DNA of 64,000 nucleotides from Morinoia aosen (Eukaryota; Arthropoda; Malacostraca; Amphipoda; Talitridae). The position numbers and the translations under genes are program-made. Below the pieces are notes generated by a model that was not told the origin of the DNA, searched no databases, and saw only the letters and a program-made list of their open reading frames with translations. Shown piece by piece: positions 22,601 to 34,400 of this stretch. The stretch lies in assembly GCA_030386875.1 (NCBI GenBank), contig CM059571.1, positions 24,484,355 through 24,548,354 of the forward strand, in the 5' to 3' direction. The first letter of the stretch is position 1. Each line of letters starts with the position of its first letter.

Positions 22601-24764
22601 ATCATTGGAATGTGATGGGCCAAGTCTAATTCGCGCCTCTGACGCTTTTTGTTTGATGTCCGTAATTTGCCCCATTCTGTGACTCTAGGTAAGCATTGAA
22701 GACTCAAGATAAACTGAACGTAAAATGAAAGATATGTTACTGATGCAACAAAACTGACCAATCTCGTTAAAACCGGTTAGTATTCAACGCTTAAATCACA
22801 GTAATAATTGCCACCGGTCAGTATTCTTGATGCTCAGCGAACCGCTATAAAATCTGGAGTTGTAGTATTTCAACTTCGAACAACAACAGTTAAAAGTCTT
22901 ACTCTCACGAGACATATTCAATTTACGCCCTTCATTTGATACTTCTCGAATTAAGGTTTTTCTACTCTTTTCTTTTGTTTACGTGCAATGCATGACTTCA
23001 TTTGCTCTCAAGATTTGTGCTCCTCATTCAGGCTCAGGAAGCACCCATGGCGGCATTGAATCACACACAGAGAAAATACACGTTTACTATCATTCAGTAC
23101 TACTCGTACACTAGAACGTGTCATCATTTTCAAGACGTTTTCTTTCGATTAGACAACCTGGCGCAGTGTGATAAATGATCGGCTGTGGTCACGCCTTGCT
23201 TGCAAGAACGTTGCTGCTGCCCGCACCTTGCTGTTCGGATGGAATGTCTGGGATATATGGAGCCTCCTCCCATCTCAGGAACCCAAACCCGTACCAGACT
23301 CCTTGATCAATTTGCGACTGCGAAACTATAAATGATGACCTGGACCACTACAGATCAACCGGTCTACAACATGGCCGAGAAGATTGCCTTGCAGAGCTTC
23401 TCTCACGACTCCCTCGTAAAAATGAGTTATTATCCAAGCAGGCCACTACCGGCCAGACGCTCATCCCCACTAAAAAGTTCGAGCGATTGACCAGTACGTT
23501 TAGGAAAAGTCACGCAAAAACTGCTTCTTTTCATCTGAATTGCTTCATTGCCTTTCAGGGTAATTTTCCATAGGAGCGGATACCGGCAGCAAGATGGGCT
23601 TTACATTAACATATTCTATCTGGTTGCCGTCATCCAGAGTTGGAGTTCGTCTGCATTTTGTCGAATTCAAATTTTTCTGGTGGACCTTTAGAATTCCCGT
23701 GTTATTTCTTGAGTCTGCTGAAGGGTCCTTTGTTTCTATTAAAACTGATGAATGATTTAATAATTGCATGTTAACAAAGATACTAATTCATGTGCTACTC
23801 ATATCCTCATATAATATAGTTAAGCGCAAGTGCAAGAACTGTCTCACTTTTTCTGTGCACTCACCAGCGATGAGCATACAGCAAAGCTGTGCAAAGAATC
23901 AGGATTTTCAGCTACTTGCCCTCGATGTGTGATTGTTTATTCTCACATGCTCGGTGCCAGTTACGTGCGGCCTTCTTGCGGGCAACAAATTATTCACGGT
24001 CAACAGGCGTCTGCTTCTGTTCGACCGCATCATGGGAGCTGCAGGGTTGTGTGTGATGACAGTCATTCAAAGCTCGAGATATTATATTAACTCTGACTAG
24101 GGCTTCCAACATATGCATCTTTATGGAATATACATGTCCCTGGTTACATTGCAAATTATGAAAACTCATGCGTTCTTCAGCGCTGAGCACCATTTCAATC
24201 TCTACAACACGGCAAGGTAAGACCTCAACATGAATCAGTTTTCCCCCAAGTCATATCCCTCATAGACTTTTCTTTCAACGGTCTACCTTGCGTCCATAAT
24301 AACCCTTCAAAATAACTCTTATTTCTTATGGGTCACGACTAGGAAGGGCAGAGAAAAAATTAGAACTCAGCACTTCATTCTGCATGTTTTCTTCTATACA
24401 ACTTTTATCCAATTTCTTATAAGCCAACGAATCGTTGAAATAACCTTCTATCTATTTACCCATTTCATGCTTAACAGCATTTTTCGAAACCATCATCTTT
24501 ACTCATTTTAGCAAAGAAGAATAACAAACTGTCAACAATCACATCGCTGGAGCGTGAGGCAGCCACCTCAACATGCTGCCAACGTGGCTGGCCTGCACAT
24601 GCACTCCTACAATGACGGAGGCGCGGCTCTCATGACAGCGGTGAATGTTGCATGTAGTCTCGCTGGAAATTTCAAACAAATCCCATAATTACGCCACCTG
24701 ATGACTACAATTCATTAGAGTTAAATATCACTTTCATACCCTACTGTAAAATAGAACGCGTAGC
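19611..24764. other. Non-coding DNA, no recognised gene
   Basis: AT-rich. The part from 19950 to 20240 has a weak recurring CCACTG...CAGTCATCA theme. A tRNA D-arm-like string (TGGCGAGATGGTTAGAGC) occurs near 20503 without a B box. No protein family is recognised in the short ORFs. Confidence 0.5.
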
Positions 24765-25145
24765 ACAAAATGGAACGGAACGGCGCAAAGATAACCAGAA
24801 AAGAGCAGAGCAGGAAAAACATGGAACATCAGAGAAAAGCATAGAAGAGCAGGGCAGAACGGAAAAGAGTATAAGAAGAGGAGGAAAAGCAGAAAAGAAC
24901 AGTGAAGCAAAGGAAAAAGAAGCGAAGAAACTAGATCAATTTTAAGACGGAACAGAATAGGATAGAAAACAATACGTTCTAATGCAACACAATGCAATAC
25001 AGAACAATACAATACGACACAACACTTTACAACACAATAGAACACAATGCAATACAATACAGTACGACACAACACAATGCAGGTCAATACTATACAACAC
25101 AATAGAGCACGATAAAACATAATACTGCACAACCCAATAAAATAT
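24765..25145. repeat. Degenerate pentanucleotide satellite
   Basis: About 380 bp can be cut into 5-nt steps throughout. The first half is purine-rich on the plus strand (GAACG, GAGCA, GAAAA, AGCAG types). The second half is an AACAC/AATAC/AATGC mixture (for example AACAC AATGC AATAC). The strand asymmetry is strong. The 193-codon minus-strand open frame crossing it (24734-25315) is rich in Cys/Val/Leu because of the repeat and is not a credible protein. Confidence 0.85.
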
Positions 25146-26143
25146 AACAAATTACAGTACACTCCAAAAAATGCACAACGAGAAAATAGAGCAGAATTAC
25201 TGAGACAACTCACGTCTCCTGTATTTGCACACAGCGATCGATTAATTGTGAAATGTACGCGTATAAGTGCATAAACGGCATTAAAAGGGCAGCTAGTTCG
25301 CAGTGTCATGCTCAAAATAACCTAAAAACACCACGTCGAAATTATCAAAACTTATTCACCAAATTCCAGAGCATAAACATATCAAAATAAAATTTTTACC
25401 ATTCACCTATCTGCCATCGGATGAACTTCGATGATCATTTAAAATGATCATGTATAGTTAGGAAGTTAAATCCACGAGACGTTTTAGTTTGGCCAACTAT
25501 AGTAGAAACTTATTTTGTTATCTGATCCTAATTAATGCAAATATTTGACGGTATGATGTTCATATTTGACACAAATCTAATATTTTGTAAGCCTTCTGAC
25601 ATCTAACCACTGAATGTTTGAACATTAAGCAAATTGAGTGATTTCTCTATTTCATTCCGTTCAGGGTCTCAGTATGTTCTATTTCCTTTAAAAAAATTGG
25701 CTTTTGAGACATTTACTTCCAACTCATGCTGAAAAATAAAATTTTAAAATATTATTTTTTTAAATTGCCTCTTTTTTTAACTACATATATTTACTCAAAA
25801 TTTAGGTGACTGCAGGCAGTGTATGAGTTAACACTTTCAATAAAATAGCATTTCAGCTTACAATCATTCATTTATCTTGAGGTCGAAACTAATTAATAAA
25901 CATATAATGAGTGTTTTTCAAAATTACCAATGCGTTTCTAAAAAGCAAATTCGCTGCTACAGTGTTAGTTTGCCTCTACAACGATTAAATCTTTGAATTT
26001 CTAGCTTTAATTTGTCATATCTGTTGAATACACCTTAGAGGTTTAGAATTACTCATAGCTTATAATGGTTTCGAAATTTTTCAAACTGAAGCATAAATTT
26101 ACTTGAACTGCAGTTGAAAATCTAACTTTGTCATGTATGAGTA
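25146..26143. other. Non-coding AT-rich DNA
   Basis: No gene seen. A short near-perfect palindrome (TGATCATTT...AAATGATCA) lies near 25433-25451. Confidence 0.5.
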
Positions 26144-26580
26144 ATGTAATGTAACAAAATGCCTAATGTAACCATATGCCTAATGTAACATATGTTTAAA
26201 TTAAATATGTATGTAACCACATGCCCAATGTAACCAAATGCCTAATGTAACCATTTGCCCAATGTCCACATGCCTAATGTAACCATTTGCCCTATGTAAC
26301 CATGTGCCTAATGTAACCATTTGCCTAATGTAACCGTTTGCGCAATGTAACCATATGTCTAATGTAACCATTTGCCTAATGTAACCATTTGCCTAACGTA
26401 ACTATTTGCCTAACGAAACCATTTTCCCAATGTAACCATATGCCTAATGTAACCATATGCCTAATATACTTTTTGCCCGATGTAACCATGTCCCCAATGT
26501 AACCACATGCCTAATGTAACAATTTGCCCAATGTAATATGTGTCTAAGTATTTAATGTAACCAAATGCCTAATGTAACCT
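26144..26580 (+). repeat. 17-bp minisatellite, about 24 copies
   Basis: The consensus unit is close to TGCCTAATGTAACCATT, repeated head to tail. Variation is concentrated in the TT/AT/CA pair before TGCC and in CCTAATG versus CCCAATG. A few units are damaged near 26190-26215 and 26535-26555. A period of 17 is not a multiple of three, so it is not a protein repeat. No flanking gene is recognised. Confidence 0.9.
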
Positions 26581-29500
26581 AGATTTTGGATCACAATTTT
26601 CTGAAATAACTCTTTGGTTCTGAAAGGGCACAGTTCGGGATGCTGAAAAATATCTATCTCATTTCACTCAGAACATCTTCTCAGTCAAGAGCAGGTGTAA
26701 CGCAATTGTGCTGAAGGCTATGCTAGCTACATTTTGTTTTATGTTCCATGCACCCATATTACTTCGCCCTGTTGTGATATACTTTTGCGAACGGTGAACT
26801 TCATAACTTCATTTGACTTTCCCGAAGAAGAGTCGCCTAAAATTAATTGAAATTAAGCAACAGTAGCAGACAATATACCAGATGTCGAGGGACGCGTGAT
26901 GAATGGTGATCCAAATTATGGAGCCTACTTGATCTGAATATCTTTCGGGAATGCAGGATATATTCATTTTTTCCAGACAAGAGACGGAATATATCGATCG
27001 AAATGTACCATTTATGTTCAACTGAGAGACTCATTAGGTTATTTATAGCAGTTGTTGCTCATTTCAAAGTGATCATCCTGAATATCAAATAAAGTAACGC
27101 TAGGGCTTCAATAGCTAATTTGGCGGAGTACTTCAAGTTTGCAAGATATCATCAAGAAATTGAATCAGTCTGGTCACTCAAAGAACTGTTTCATTGTTTC
27201 AAATCAATTGTTACCCAGCACGATAGGAAGCTAGGTCCACTTTTTGTTGGAGCCTGAAGTCTATTGCACTGGTCGTTTGCATGCAAGATTGCACACCAGG
27301 ACTCCATTCATCTCTGTTACACAGGAACCGATCCTTCTATCGGCCACTTGTGTCTCAAGTATAGCTTCTTAACCCTGGTTCAGCAGAGCCTAGTTATTTT
27401 TTGTGGCATTTCGTGAGACGAGAAAGTACTTCTTAAAGGACCGAGTTATTTTCGAGCAGGGAATCCTAGACAAATTTTCTACGAAAATCGCTTGCAACAA
27501 CATGCAAATATGCTCTAATATTTACTGCATATTGGAATACTGCACAATTTTGTCATGAGTACGCTGTGATAAAACTAAAAAAAAGTCGGGACCTTAACGA
27601 AGGTAAGCAGATCAATGTAGATGTCTACCTCACCACGCTGAAGCCAATTTAGAAGATTTGCTCTAGTAAGAGCGAAAATGAGAGACTAATGACAATGCCA
27701 AAGAAAAAAAATTGAAAACCTCAGAGCGAAAGGAGAACTATTTGACGGAAGCAGAGTCACGCAGTATTACGTCAATAAAGGTTTGCCGGTTTGTTGACGT
27801 CCATAGGGGAACATTTTTTGACTTTTTTCCCCGTTATCAGCCACTTCTAATCACAGCTCTAATGAATTCGATATAATTGCTTCAGTCTAAGAGCGGTGGT
27901 AAATATCGCTGATGAGGGAATGATTGGTAAGAACTTTCTTTTTGACTGAAAAAAATAGTTTATTTTTTGACATGTGAGAAACAAGTTTTGATTCATTTAG
28001 CAACATACTGTTTGATACCAAAAAAATTGACAGTCTACACTGAGTAAAAATGAAGGGAAGTGTTTTAAACCTTACATACATACGTGTAACCCTAAAATAT
28101 GGCAGTCTATACTGAGTATAAAGTCTCGGAAACGTGAGAAACTGTTTACCGAGCATTTAAGCACTAAGCGGAAGGTACTGGCCATTTCATTGTCGCCAAT
28201 ATTACTCAGTTCATTACTGCAGTATCATCATTCAGTAGACTCTACCCCCATTACTTCTATATTTCAAAATTTTTACAAAAACACTTTGAGAATAACTTTT
28301 TATTTTGCTCTGTATTCTAGGCGCGTAATCTAGAATATGACAAATCAAAGAATAACCCTAATGCTCTAATAGAAGTAAAATATTCGGCTCTTGCTGAGGG
28401 CATTACTTGATGGCGACAGTCCCTAAAGTGCCCACAAATATGCATCTTCTTCATGATTAAGAAGTAAGTATACATGGCTAACTTACGGCAGTTTCTCCTC
28501 GGAAATTTATCAAAACGTTTAAGACAAATGCTCTTAAAATCACCTAATTGTTTATTTTTCTGAAGGTTGTACAGACATTCGTTAGCGATACGCACCAATG
28601 CATTCTATTTTTGACATGAATAAAAAGTGATTCAAAGTAATTTGAAAGAACGGCTTCAATATACAAAAGGGTTAGTTGGGTTATTAGCTGCGAAACTTTA
28701 GTACGGACAACGAATCTTAAATAACACTAATTGAAAAAGGAAAATTAGCTTCAACGACTGATTGAGATAATATTGTAAGATTTTCAAACGTACGTATGTA
28801 TTCATGAGATTAAAGTAAAACGGTTTCGTTTATAACTTTAGTATGAAGAGCGTACTTAACTTTTCAATTAACTAATTTTACTGCTGATGAAGAACTTTCC
28901 TATCTGAAGACGTTCTCATGCTTCCAGAAAGAATTTCAGTGGAAAAAGAAGACGTTTTGGAGGGCCGAAACAAGTACCCCACGGCGTTTGTCCATAAAGT
29001 CAGTCTCCCTGTCAATAAAATCATTATGACTTATTCACCACCAGGCTCAGGTCGGAACTTTTCCGTGCAACTGCCCCGAGCATCGTAATTTTTAGTTTCG
29101 TTCCAGCTCGAGAATTTGCGTCTGCATTTCATTGGGAACTTGGGAATAAAAATCTCATTTTTTGTCCCGCTGAGCCTGGCGATTCCGCGTCGCGTGGGCT
29201 GCGGTGCTGCGTCTATGCTTAATTAATACTTTTTCCCAGGGTCAGGAATTCCCGGAGAAATTTGAAAGTTCGGTCAAATCCACATGTATCTGAAATTTAA
29301 TTACTTTATTTTCTACTTATTTTGTAATTCATGTTCTCTCCTTATTGTTTGCCGAGATAAACGTGCACTTGTTCATGTTAATGAAAGTTTGAGAGCGTCA
29401 GTTTACGACTACAGAAGTTCATGGTCCTAATTCGAATCTCATGCATTCCACTCTAAAAATACACAGGTTTGTCTACATCTTTAAAACACAAATTCACGTC

Positions 29501-30645
29501 TACCCGTGTGCTCTTTCTTCTAAATGACCAAAGAATTGATTTTTTTAAAACGAGGAATCAATTCAGGAGATTCTGGCGGTGAGCAATATACCGGCAATAT
29601 ATCGGCCTTGTTCACAATTGCGCTTGTAAGACTGGTTAAAGGAACTCATGTACCTCAAAGATTTGATGTCAGCTATTTCGTCACAACGCAGTTGAGCATC
29701 GCCCTCGGCATTTGCACAGTAATCCCATACAGCGCAGTTTAGTGCAGCAACGTTCGCGCAAAAGCAAGTTGTTGCAGTATCTCAAATGAAAGCCGAAGCT
29801 GTCATGTAGGTACTCAAAACTCTCCGCCTCAAGCAGGAAATTTGCGCTAAAGGCAACTACTGCTGTCAAGTGGATATTTTTGCGCAGCGCCGACGCTGCC
29901 AACCGCGGAAATCGTCAGCAGCCTGCCCATATCACAGTGACGATTTTCAGCAAGTATACAGTACATACTCGTATATCAGTTGCTAAGATATAAACCAGTT
30001 ATCTCGTAGCATCAAAACTAAAGATTTGCTAACAAATACGAGTTTGACGAAAAGAAGTACCAGTGTGCGTTATTTATATCAAGCGTTTCGGCAAATTAAT
30101 CTTGCATTTTCAGCGCTAAAAGATGAGAGAAAAAAGTTAACGTAAAACTAGTCGGAAAATTGCACAAATAAACTATAAAATCTAGTCCACAAAAATCTAG
30201 AGCCGAAAAAGTTTCCATTCAAAGAAAATCGTTTCCATTCCAGAAAATGAAAGCCATTGTCATCATCCCTCGCTTACGCACACGAATGCAATCATGCACA
30301 AGCAACAACACTCACACAATGACGTGCCCACACGCACACTCAGAATGATGTCACTAGGTCAGAACAATGCACTGTTTATCGGCCTTTGAATCTTCTAAAT
30401 AGGTTCGTGCTCGCGCGTGATGATGCTTGGGTTTTTAATATGTGTACGAATATAGAAAAATTATATTCTAGGGTTTTTTGATAGGATATATGTGTTTATA
30501 AGATGTTTTAAGGTTGCCCTTTTTCTCTCATGTTTCAACTCTGAAGAAGAAATTTTTGTGTTCCGAAATGTTTACAGCGAAAAATGTACATTTTTACGCT
30601 GATTTTTCTTACTGCTGATATGTACTATCGACTTATTACAGGTAC
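26581..30645. other. Non-coding DNA, no recognised gene
   Basis: AT-rich with chance-level ORFs. A short duplicated phrase (CAGTCTAYACTGAGTA) occurs at about 28032 and 28104. A weak tRNA-like stretch at about 29392-29440 has TTCGAATC but no convincing A box. Confidence 0.5.
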
Positions 30646-31493
30646 TACAGGGTGCGTAAAGTTTATGAGAACACCTTATGCACGCTTAGAAAAACAGAAA
30701 ATGAAACTGTTAATCGCTTAAACTTAGAATTTCTTGCAACAAAATAAATAAACATAATATTAACCCAGGTTTTATTTTATATATCCTTCTTTGGCTTTTA
30801 TCACCGACTCAATTCGAGTTCGTGAGCAACTACAAGCTTTGATCAGGTGGTCTTTATTTATGTCCTCCATTGCTCGGGCTATTGCTTCCAAAAGAGAGGA
30901 TTTGCTGCTATGAGAATGCAAATATATTTCCTTTTCAACGACGCCCCACACGTAATAATGCAAAGGCTTAAGGTCTGGTGAGTTAGGAAGCCATAAGTTT
31001 AGTGTGACATATCATGAAAATTCTCGGCCGTCCAATCCTGGGTTTTGAGAGCTTTTTGGGATGGAGCCGAATCTTGTTGGAAGACATACATAGGCCCTTC
31101 CTTTGGTTACGCTGTGTATCCAAAGCTTAACAATGGTTTGAAGAGTCTTGACATAGGCATCTGTATTGACGCTAAGGCCCTGTGGAAAAAAAAATAAAGA
31201 GGCATGATGTGCTCTTCACTGCTAACAATGCCGAAAGCCATGCACTCTTCTGACAAACTCAGCTGTTCTGAGCGAGTCAGAGCGTTGACAGTGTAGTTTT
31301 CTCTTGCTCGTGGCTAATTTCTAAATTGCTGTGTTTCGCTTTTATAGACACTATTTCAGAGTGTTTTTTTCATTTCATTATAGTTATAGTAGTATCTGCC
31401 GCAGGATCCTATGAAATAAAAATACATTAATTATTCTCGGGTTAGGTCAAATTACAAAAATACAAGTGCCTCGGACTCCTTACACACCCTGTA
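30646..31493 (-). mobile_element. Internally deleted mariner-type transposon with TA duplication
   Basis: The element proper runs 30648-31491 (844 bp). Its ends are CAGGGTGCGTAA and the inverted TTACACACCCTG, flanked on both sides by TA (30646-30647 and 31492-31493), the signature of IS630/Tc1/mariner insertion. The minus strand carries the C-terminal part of a transposase. Autonomous mariners are about 1.3 kb; the missing length corresponds to the N-terminal DNA-binding part and the first catalytic aspartate. Confidence 0.9.
30772..31260 (-). pseudogene. Mariner transposase fragment, inactivated
   Basis: The minus strand reads GLSVNTDAYVKTLQTIV (from about 31190 downward), then an FQQDSAP-like block around 31071 that keeps the second catalytic Asp. 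A frameshift separates this from the final open segment SPDLKPLHYYVWGVVEKE, ending at TAA 30772-30774. In the family motif PDLNPLDYYVWG the last D is the third catalytic acid; here it is His (codon at 30958-30960). The N-terminus is deleted. The protein is therefore dead for three independent reasons: truncation, frameshift and loss of a catalytic residue. Confidence 0.85.
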
Positions 31494-34400
31494 GTGATAT
31501 TGTACCGTAGGTGCTAGTTCTTTTTAAAAGTATATCGATACATATGTAGTATCTCATTTTTAGAGAAAAACCAGTCATTTTATTTTGAAACAAATAACGT
31601 AAAGAGCATATCAACCAGTTTTTCGTAACGTATTTACACAAGTTATTTCGTCACCTGGGAAAAAAATTTATGCGAATATATAGATACTAGTTATTTCGTA
31701 ACCTGAATGTGACATTTTCTGTTCGTAGGAACAAAACGTAAAGTCCTGTCTTCATGTGCAAACCTGTAAAAAACAAAAGTAAAGCCCAATGTCTCCCTGA
31801 ACTACCTGAATAGTTGTAAAGGAAGGCAAAGATTGAATCCCGCAATCAGCAGCTGTGAGTGGAGCGAAGCGGATGCTGTAAATTTCTCTTTGCGAACGAG
31901 AAGACGAGCATTTCAGTTTTTTTACATACAAATTTTATTTCAAAAATTATTTTGAATAACATACCTAATGAAACATGCCGCAATACTAGAGTTTTGCTGT
32001 AATACTCTCAATCTCACACGATCTGAGATATACAGATTTTTAAATGCGTTGTAAGTGTAATCGTTAAACGTTAACATGGCTGCTTCCTGCAGTATGTATT
32101 TGAGCGAAGCTCCGCTAATTCCTCAGTTACAATGTCATTCCAGCTTCCAAAAATCTCGAAACTTCCCAAATTCTGTTGTCAGGCGCAAGGGAATTTTACA
32201 TCACAACCTTCGGAAAGTAAACTATGCTCGGCTCGGCTGCCAGTCTCTTCTTTGCTGGCAAGCGACGCGTGACGTTAGAAAATATTCCCTAAAATAGCAT
32301 AATCGAGCGTCATCGGATCTATCTTTGTCATGTGCCGCTGATATTCTCCCGCAACTTTTATCTGGTAATCTTAACTGCGAGTTGAGCCGAACTGACGACT
32401 GGTTGCTGTTGGCTTGGCCGTGATTTAGAAGCCATAACTGGCCGCGCTTCGGGAGTCCTCAGACATTCTTCCCTGAGCTGATACACGTGCCCACGGCACC
32501 CGAGGCAGGCACGCTTCTCCCCACCTCACGATGCACGATGACCTTTGTTAGATAAGCCATAAAGCAGGCAAGGAGCAGCGCTGTAGCAACAAGAGATCTT
32601 GTTAAAACAGCCGCCTGGTGGCAGTGGCAGCGTAGGGATAAAGACATTTAAAATGCCGGATAAGAACAGCTAAAAATGGGAGTGGAAAAGCAAGTGTCAT
32701 GTTTCGCTCTTGAATGCTAAAGTGAACTCCAAATAAACAAATAATAGACTATAGAACGAGTAGTCAGTCCCTAGTATTTCATCTATACTACGTCTAGAAA
32801 CTATGCACTAAATTTTAATTTCAAAAGAGAAGTAAAAATACGAGCCTTAGTAGTTCTAACGGTATACTCAGAATTTTGTTTCGTTCTGGAAATGATTTCG
32901 CAAAATTTCGCGTTAAATACCGCAGGACTCTGCAGACGTTGTGTCGGGCGCGTAATTGGCTCTGGTTCGAGACAGTCCTCTGGAGTGAATCGTCACGCTT
33001 CTCATGTTTGAGCTTGCTCAAACTCCTCCTCTATTTTGACCTCCAGTCACATGCATAAATTAAACTGCAGAATTTAATGATGCTAACTAGTTAATTAGGA
33101 AAAGGTAAAAAATCCGCCGAGACTGTTTTAGCAGAATTTCTGTAAGATTTATTTTGGTCAAAATGTCGGCAGGCTCAATAAATTGCAATTTTCAATAGTC
33201 AGTGTGAGTTTGTGTGACTGATTTAAAACTAATCTTTTCAGTATAGCTTCACTCAAACAAAACCTCTGCTTAGAAAGTCAGATTTCCTCAATAGCAATTT
33301 CGATGCTTGGTAAATATCAGGAAATTTCCGGTAAAACAGTTCGACCGGGCATACATAGAGAACGAAGGGCGTACGTGTGGTGCACTGTTAGCGTGCTACA
33401 TCAAAGAAATACCAACACTCGTTTGAATTTCATCTAGCCCGATAGGTTCCAGGAATGCAGCTTACCATAAAAATTATATAACCATATGTATTTACCTGGT
33501 AAAAATTTCCATCAAGCAATTTGCTGAAATTTGTTAAATTGTGAGCGGTTTAGTAATACTTGTAGCTTTGGAGAGTAATTTGATAATATACCAGCGGTTT
33601 CAAAGGATGACACTGCCCACTCATCTATGAAAGATGGATTTTGTACGCACATCAACATAAAATTAGTGTATGCATACTTTGAGAAAATTGGGGCGTCTTC
33701 GAATGCATTTTGAAAGCCATGTGCTTGCTGGTATCCAAGATTCACATTTCTCGTACCGATGAAATAATTCATTCGTAGAAGAAAGACATTGAAAGTGAAT
33801 AAGTTTCATTTATTATTTATATTCTAATACCTTCATTATTGCCATAGTTGTTTTCTTGTTTGTTAAAAATGGCTAAAGGAAATACAAGATGCAATGGGTT
33901 GATTGGTTTATTTTGTTCTCGTAATCTGTTCAATTATCTAAATGATCTGAGTAATTTCAACACTATAGAGATGAACGGAAGCAGAATGATCTTTCTATAA
34001 TATTTACCTCGTAGATACTCCGTAAATATATTTTACGTGATTTAGGGGATCTGCTTCGAATACATTTTACCCTAGAATATTTCCATGTAACGACTCCCAC
34101 TTGAATTGAGATGATAGAAATGCTGAGTTTTTATGGTCGAAATTGAATGGCCAAATCGAACTGTGCAATATGTTCGTTAATGAAGAGACTTTAAAATGGT
34201 TGCAACATATTTTATCTGCTTAATAACGTAAGAATTTTAACGTTCTGTCACTGTAAGGATATGCTCCAGACCGGGGATAGAATGAGGAAAATTTCAAGGC
34301 GTAATTCTACACCGGTAGACGTACATATTACTACTAAAATAAATCATTCAGGAAATTATCGTTTATGGTTCTGTGTTCAAAGTTTTAGCTTCCTTAAATA

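Noticed and set aside
24734..25315. 193-codon Cys/Val/Leu-rich minus-strand ORF resembling a membrane protein
   Set aside because: Most of it is the translation of a 5-nt satellite; composition and openness follow from strand asymmetry.
29385..29445. tRNA-like stretch with TTCGAATC
   Set aside because: The A box is unconvincing and no cloverleaf can be drawn.
30461..34090. TTCTAGGGT at about 30470 and ACCCTAGAA at about 34070 as piggyBac ends
   Set aside because: The two motifs face the wrong way for a piggyBac element and neither is flanked by TTAA.
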